A stretch of DNA of 43,584 bases, taken from Chloroflexota bacterium. GTDB taxonomy: Bacteria > Chloroflexota > UBA6077 > FW602-bin22 > JACPRP01. Where the stretch lies: the NCBI GenBank assembly GCA_016189905.1, contig JACPRP010000048.1:1-43584 (forward strand). Direction: 5' to 3'. Positions within the stretch are counted from its first letter, which is position 1. Each line of letters starts with the position of its first letter. Under the pieces are notes generated by a model that had not been told where the DNA came from, ran no database searches, and saw only the letters and a program-made list of their open reading frames with translations. The position numbers and the translations under genes were made by a program. This document shows, piece after piece, positions 40,647-43,584 of the stretch.

Positions 40647-41060
40647 CTACCTTTCCTCGTGCTCCAGATACTGAAGCAGCGGCTCGGTCAATATATCGCC
40701 GGCCAGCTCCGATAACGTCCGAAAGATCATCGCGGCCAGCGTCGTGAGCGCATCCATCACTTCGTGCGTGCTGCAGTTTTTCGCGGCGGCCAGCGCGCGA
40801 AACTCGGCGAAATCCACGCCGTTTTCCTTGACGCGCACCTGCTGCACCATAGGCACATCTCTGGCCGCCAACTGGCCGGCGCGCACCATCACGGCCCGCG
40901 CCCCCCCCTCGCCCAGCAGGCGCGCGGTGAAACTCCATATCGAGGCGAGCACTGCCTCGTATCCGTCGATCACCTGCGCGCAGTTCTCCGCGCTGCCTAA
41001 TCTTTGCTTGAGCAATGCGACCACGCGCCTGTGGCTGGCGCTCCAATCATTCCCCTTCAC
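40647..41060 (-). CDS. Small helical protein of the KaiC cluster, copy A
   Basis: A 137-residue protein, first gene of the KaiC cluster. It has no known family; it is mostly helical and has no membrane segment or metal motif that I can see. It is related to copy B at 38449-38817 across about 100 residues, including the shared GVDFAEF/GIDWTDY block and a conserved C-terminal amphipathic helix. The start is a GTG at 41060 with AGAGGAA about 12 nt upstream. Its position just before the KaiC-HTH gene mirrors copy B before the second KaiC gene. A partner, sensor or inhibitor of KaiC is the most economical idea. Confidence 0.6.
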   Translation of the reverse strand: MKGNDWSASHRRVVALLKQRLGSAENCAQVIDGYEAVLASIWSFTARLLGEGGARAVMVRAGQLAARDVPMVQQVRVKENGVDFAEFRALAAAKNCSTHEVMDALTTLAAMIFRTLSELAGDILTEPLLQYLEHEER

Positions 41061-41290
41061 GCGTCAGAAACGTTCCTCTCAGTCTCCTTAAGACACAATT
41101 AAACCAACACACCAGCCTCTATACGGTATGATCACATAATCGGCTTTGGATGTCAAGCAAGAGAGCGTACGCGACCACGCCTTGCCACACCATCAAGGCG
41201 TTGCGTGCGACGCTTTTCCGTGGTATCGTAAAGTAAGGGACACTCGGTACCTACATAACGCAAGCATGCTTACCATAAGGAGGTAAAGCT
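41061..41290. other. Divergent promoter region of the KaiC cluster and glsB-like gene
   Basis: A 230-bp intergenic stretch. On the plus strand it holds the promoter at 41201-41229. On the minus strand a TTGACA (41156-41151) lies about 90 nt upstream of the KaiC cluster, but a good -10 at the right distance is missing, so the cluster promoter may need an activator. An AAGGAG sequence close to the gene start is too far for the chosen GTG. Confidence 0.4.
41201..41229 (+). promoter_or_regulatory. Putative promoter for the glsB-like gene
   Basis: TTGCGT (41201-41206) and TATCGT (41224-41229) are separated by 17 bp, 60 nt before the start codon. Weak match to consensus. Confidence 0.4.
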
Positions 41291-41620
41291 ATGATCGGAA
41301 TATTGGGGCTGCTGCTCCTGCTCTTAATCATCGTGATCTTGATCATGATCACCGGCCAGATAATCGGCGTATTGCTCACGCTGCTGGTCGCCGGCCTGGT
41401 CGGCTGGCTAGCGGATATGATCGTGCCGGGCGAGATACCCTGGGGATGGCTCGGGGCGATTATCGCCGGGCTGGTCGGCACTTGGATCGGCACGGCGCTG
41501 TTCGGCGACTTCGGCCCCTCGCTCGCCGGCATCGCGATCATCCCGGCGATCATCGGCGCCATCATCCTCGCCGTCGTGATCGCCCTGCTGTCGAGAGCCT
41601 TCGCCGGCCGCACGGTCTAA
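41291..41620 (+). CDS. GlsB/YeaQ/YmgE-family small membrane protein
   Basis: A 109-residue hydrophobic protein with three to four membrane helices. The family pattern is visible as LLVAGLVGWLADMIVPGEIPWGWLGAIIAGLVG in the middle and GIAIIPAIIGAIILAVVIALL at the end. Family members are induced by stress and sit in the inner membrane; their precise function is unknown. The ATG at 41291 has a perfect AAGGAGG 7 nt upstream. An added N-terminal helix (IGILGLLLLLLIIVILIMI) makes it slightly longer than the 80-90 residues common in the family. It is divergent from the KaiC cluster and convergent with the CoA ligase gene, separated by a palindrome. Confidence 0.82.
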   Translation: MIGILGLLLLLLIIVILIMITGQIIGVLLTLLVAGLVGWLADMIVPGEIPWGWLGAIIAGLVGTWIGTALFGDFGPSLAGIAIIPAIIGAIILAVVIALLSRAFAGRTV

Positions 41621-41624
41621 AAGG

Positions 41625-41717
41625 TCCGTTCAACACGGAGACACGGAGAAATTTAAAAAATCTCCGTGTCTCCGTTGGCTCTGCTTGCAGTCCGCAGGGC
41701 GGACCGTGTTGAACGGA
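41625..41717. terminator. Nested palindrome between convergent genes
   Basis: Outer arms TCCGTTCAACACGG (41625-41638) and complement (41704-41717) enclose an inner 14-bp stem (41636-41649 and 41661-41674) with an A/T loop. The outer stem is shared with the palindrome at 12887-12950. The inner part is the ACACGGAGA repeat type common in environmental genomes. It probably ends transcription of both neighbours. Confidence 0.65.
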
Positions 41718-41720
41718 TCC

Positions 41721-43406
41721 CTACGTCCCCTGTGCCTTGCGCTCCTCATAGCGCTGCTGCTCTAGCTGCTTCAGCTCGATGCGGCGGATCTTGCCGGTTT
41801 CGGTTCTGGGGAACGCGGTGGTGAACTCGACCTCGCCGGGCGCCATATACGGCGCGAGCCTGGCGCGGACGAACTGCTTCAGCTCCTCGGCCAGTTGCGC
41901 CGTGGGCTCCACGCGTTCTTTCAGGACGACGAACGCCTTCACCCGCTCGCCCTGGATGTCGTCCGGCGCGCCGATCACCGCCGACTCGAACACCGCCGGG
42001 TGCTCCAGCAGCGCATCCTCGATCTCCCCTGGAGAGATGCGATAGCCTCGGCTCTTGATGACGTCATCGCCCCGCGACATATGCCAGAAGCAGCCGTCCT
42101 CATCCTTATAGGCCAGGTCTCCGGTCAGGCTCCAGCCATTCTCGATGGCCTCTTTCTCTTTCTCGGGATTGGACCAGTACATTATGGCGGCGATGCCGCG
42201 TATGGCGAGACGGCCGGGCGTGCCAGGCGGCACCTCATCGCCCTTGTCGTCGATGATCTTTGCCTCCCAGCCGGGATAGGGATGGCCCAGGGACCCCGGC
42301 TTGCTCTCGGGCCGCCAGTTGGAGAGATAAGGTGATAAGGTCTCCGAGGCCCCCATCGTGTTCAAGATGTCGGCGCCAAAGCGGGCCTTCCAGTTCTGGA
42401 CGGTGTGCGGAAGCAACGGCGCGGCGCCGGACATCGTCACGCGCACGCTGCTCAAATCGTATTTCTTCTCGGCATCCGGAATGTTGAGCATCTGATTGAA
42501 AGCGGCGGGCGCGGTGTTGAAAATGGTCGCCCTGTATTTCTGGACGGTCTCGAGCATGCGCTCGGCCGTGGCCCGTCCCTCGATGAGGACGGTCGGTATG
42601 CCGCCGTAGAGTGGAAACAGCAGGTTGTGGGCATAGCCATAGGTGAACCCCAGGGCGGGCGAGCCCGTGGCGATGTCGTCGGGACGCGTGCCGCCGACCA
42701 CCTCTTTGATGGCCACCGCGGCCCCCATCAGGGTCAGGTTCAAGTGCATACAGCCCTTGGGCATGCCGGTAGTGCCCGAGGTGAAGAACGCGGTGGCCAG
42801 ATCGTCCCGCCGCACCTTCACGCTCTCGAGCCGATCGCTCGACGATTCGATGAGCTCGTCGTAAGTGACGTAGCCCCGCGCTTCCAGGTCCGCGCGATCG
42901 CCCCCGACCGTGATGAATCGCTCGACGGTCTCATAGTTGCTCCGTCCCAGCTCGACCTCGTCCAGCAGGTCGTGGCTGCAGATGAGCGCCTTGGCCTCGG
43001 CCGTGTTGACGACGTGGGTGATGAACTTCTCCCGCTGCAGAATCATCGTCGGGATCACCACGGCGCCGAGGCGATGCAGCGCCAGCGCACAGACGACGAA
43101 CTCCAGGCAGTTCGGGATGCGCAGCACGACGTGATCTCCCTTTTCGATGCCTAGGCCGCGCAACCCGTTGCCGCACCGGTTAACCATCTTGTGAAGGTCC
43201 TGGTAGGTGACCTGCCGCTCACCCGAGTACACCGCGATGCGCTGCGCCCGATCTCCGACGAGGTTGCGGTCCAGGCAGAAGTCGGCCAGGTTGACCTCTT
43301 CAGGAAACTGCATGTCGGGATGGCTCAGGACGAACTGCGGAAGGGCCCCTTTGGGCAGAAGCTCGGCCTGCAGTTGCGGCGGATAACTCACGCTGATCGA
43401 AGTCAT
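41721..43406 (-). CDS. AMP-dependent CoA ligase (benzoate/2-aminobenzoate-CoA ligase-like)
   Basis: A 561-residue acyl-adenylate-forming enzyme that would activate a carboxylic acid with ATP and CoA. Seen motifs are the phosphate loop FFTSGTTGMPKGCMH (about 207-221), the substrate region PALGFTYGYAHNLLFPLYGG, GASETLSPYLSN, the hinge block SLTGDLAYKDEDGCFWHMSR then SRGYRISPGEIE, and the C-terminal Lys in FPRTETGKIRRIEL. The internal sequence is closest in feel to benzoate- and aminobenzoate-CoA ligases, but the substrate is inferred. The ATG at 43406 has GGAGGGGG 3-4 nt upstream. It lies 39 bp after a UbiD-family gene, so a linked acid decarboxylation/activation operon is likely. Confidence 0.85.
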   Translation of the reverse strand: MTSISVSYPPQLQAELLPKGALPQFVLSHPDMQFPEEVNLADFCLDRNLVGDRAQRIAVYSGERQVTYQDLHKMVNRCGNGLRGLGIEKGDHVVLRIPNCLEFVVCALALHRLGAVVIPTMILQREKFITHVVNTAEAKALICSHDLLDEVELGRSNYETVERFITVGGDRADLEARGYVTYDELIESSSDRLESVKVRRDDLATAFFTSGTTGMPKGCMHLNLTLMGAAVAIKEVVGGTRPDDIATGSPALGFTYGYAHNLLFPLYGGIPTVLIEGRATAERMLETVQKYRATIFNTAPAAFNQMLNIPDAEKKYDLSSVRVTMSGAAPLLPHTVQNWKARFGADILNTMGASETLSPYLSNWRPESKPGSLGHPYPGWEAKIIDDKGDEVPPGTPGRLAIRGIAAIMYWSNPEKEKEAIENGWSLTGDLAYKDEDGCFWHMSRGDDVIKSRGYRISPGEIEDALLEHPAVFESAVIGAPDDIQGERVKAFVVLKERVEPTAQLAEELKQFVRARLAPYMAPGEVEFTTAFPRTETGKIRRIELKQLEQQRYEERKAQGT

Positions 43407-43445
43407 ATGCCCCCTCCATACTTATACCGGCTCGGCGATGCTCGA

Positions 43446-43584
43446 CTACACCTTTATACGATTCTGGGCCAGCTTCTCGCCGGTGATGTAATGGTCGCCT
43501 TTGAGGGCTAGCTCGGCCTCCTCGGCGATCTCATCAGGCCAGTAGCCCAGCGACGAGCCGAACCACGGCATCTTGGGCTTCAGC
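43446..43584 (-). CDS. UbiD-family decarboxylase, C-terminal end (cut by the window)
   Basis: The last 45 codons of a gene that runs out of the right edge. The visible sequence includes KMPWFGSSLGYWPDEIAEEA and ends in ALKGDHYITGEKLAQNRIKV. It matches the C terminus of the complete UbiD gene at 14208-15797 at nearly every position. The TAG stop is at 43446-43448. A second UbiD paralog next to a CoA ligase suggests an aromatic-acid operon continuing beyond the window. Only the end is visible, so nothing can be said about its active site. Confidence 0.85.
   Translation of the reverse strand, partial: LKPKMPWFGSSLGYWPDEIAEEAELALKGDHYITGEKLAQNRIKV

Noticed and set aside
35652-41060. A complete Kai circadian clock
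   Set aside because: No kaiA or kaiB is present and the paired phosphorylation residues of clock KaiC are not kept, so a clock is not supported.
41151-41156. A TTGACA on the minus strand as promoter of the KaiC cluster
   Set aside because: No acceptable -10 hexamer lies 16-18 bp downstream, so it was not listed as a promoter.
1-43584. tRNA, rRNA or CRISPR arrays
   Set aside because: Scanning the intergenic regions showed no T-loop-like GGTTCRA motif with a fitting acceptor stem, no rRNA signature, and no regularly spaced repeats with unique spacers.

Overview
The window is a 43.6 kb, GC-rich stretch of bacterial chromosome from a member I cannot name. The gene content fits a Chloroflexota-like or related environmental lineage, at moderate confidence. 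The hints are lipoproteins with Pro/Thr-rich linkers behind the lipobox, a bacterial deoxyhypusine-synthase-like enzyme, a pyruvoyl arginine decarboxylase, a GH57 enzyme, many KaiC-like ATPases and frequent GTG/TTG starts. There is no rRNA, tRNA, CRISPR array or intact transposon that I can see. Most genes have clear Shine-Dalgarno sequences, and about a dozen promoters have a -35/-10 pair, nearly all with a 17-bp spacer.

Layout. 0.2-5.8 kb: storage carbohydrate genes (trehalose-phosphate-synthase-like glycosyltransferase, glucose-1-phosphate adenylyltransferase, GH57 enzyme) with a QueG-like iron-sulfur protein. 6.0-9.7 kb: an anchored SH3 protein, a PDZ-less HtrA protease, a class I fructose-bisphosphate aldolase and a Crp/Fnr regulator; miniature inverted repeats lie between these genes. 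10.2-17.2 kb: three paralogous tripartite-tricarboxylate-type receptor lipoproteins, each with its own promoter and long leader, interleaved with proline dehydrogenase, a decayed fragment of proline dehydrogenase and a UbiD-family decarboxylase. 17.3-19.7 kb: an ABC-type NMT1-like lipoprotein with a cupin, divergent from a hemerythrin-like protein. 19.9-25.1 kb: the rpmI-rplT-trmH-pheS-pheT operon, without infC upstream. 25.6-30.6 kb: an operon of pyruvoyl arginine decarboxylase, deoxyhypusine-synthase-like protein, agmatinase, thioesterase and a multi-span glycosyltransferase. 31.2-33.7 kb: a tandem duplicate of NMT1-like lipoproteins. 33.7-35.6 kb: an OmpR-type two-component system whose sensor has a Met-rich external loop. 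35.6-41.1 kb: a KaiC-like ATPase cluster with a V4R sensor protein and two related small helical proteins. 41.3-43.6 kb: a GlsB/YeaQ membrane protein, a CoA ligase and the C-terminal end of a second UbiD protein.

How it works together. The receptors, the two UbiD proteins and the benzoate-CoA-ligase-like enzyme suggest uptake and processing of (aromatic) carboxylic acids. The arginine decarboxylase, agmatinase and DHS-like set would convert arginine to putrescine and probably onward to homospermidine. The most unusual part is the KaiC cluster: two modules, each a small helical protein followed by a double-RecA KaiC (one with a C-terminal winged helix), then a single-RecA KaiC and a V4R protein. 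No kaiA or kaiB is present. I read it as a candidate uncharacterised ATP-driven signalling system. A second theme is a set of modular palindromes, built from exchangeable stems and apices, mostly placed between convergent genes.
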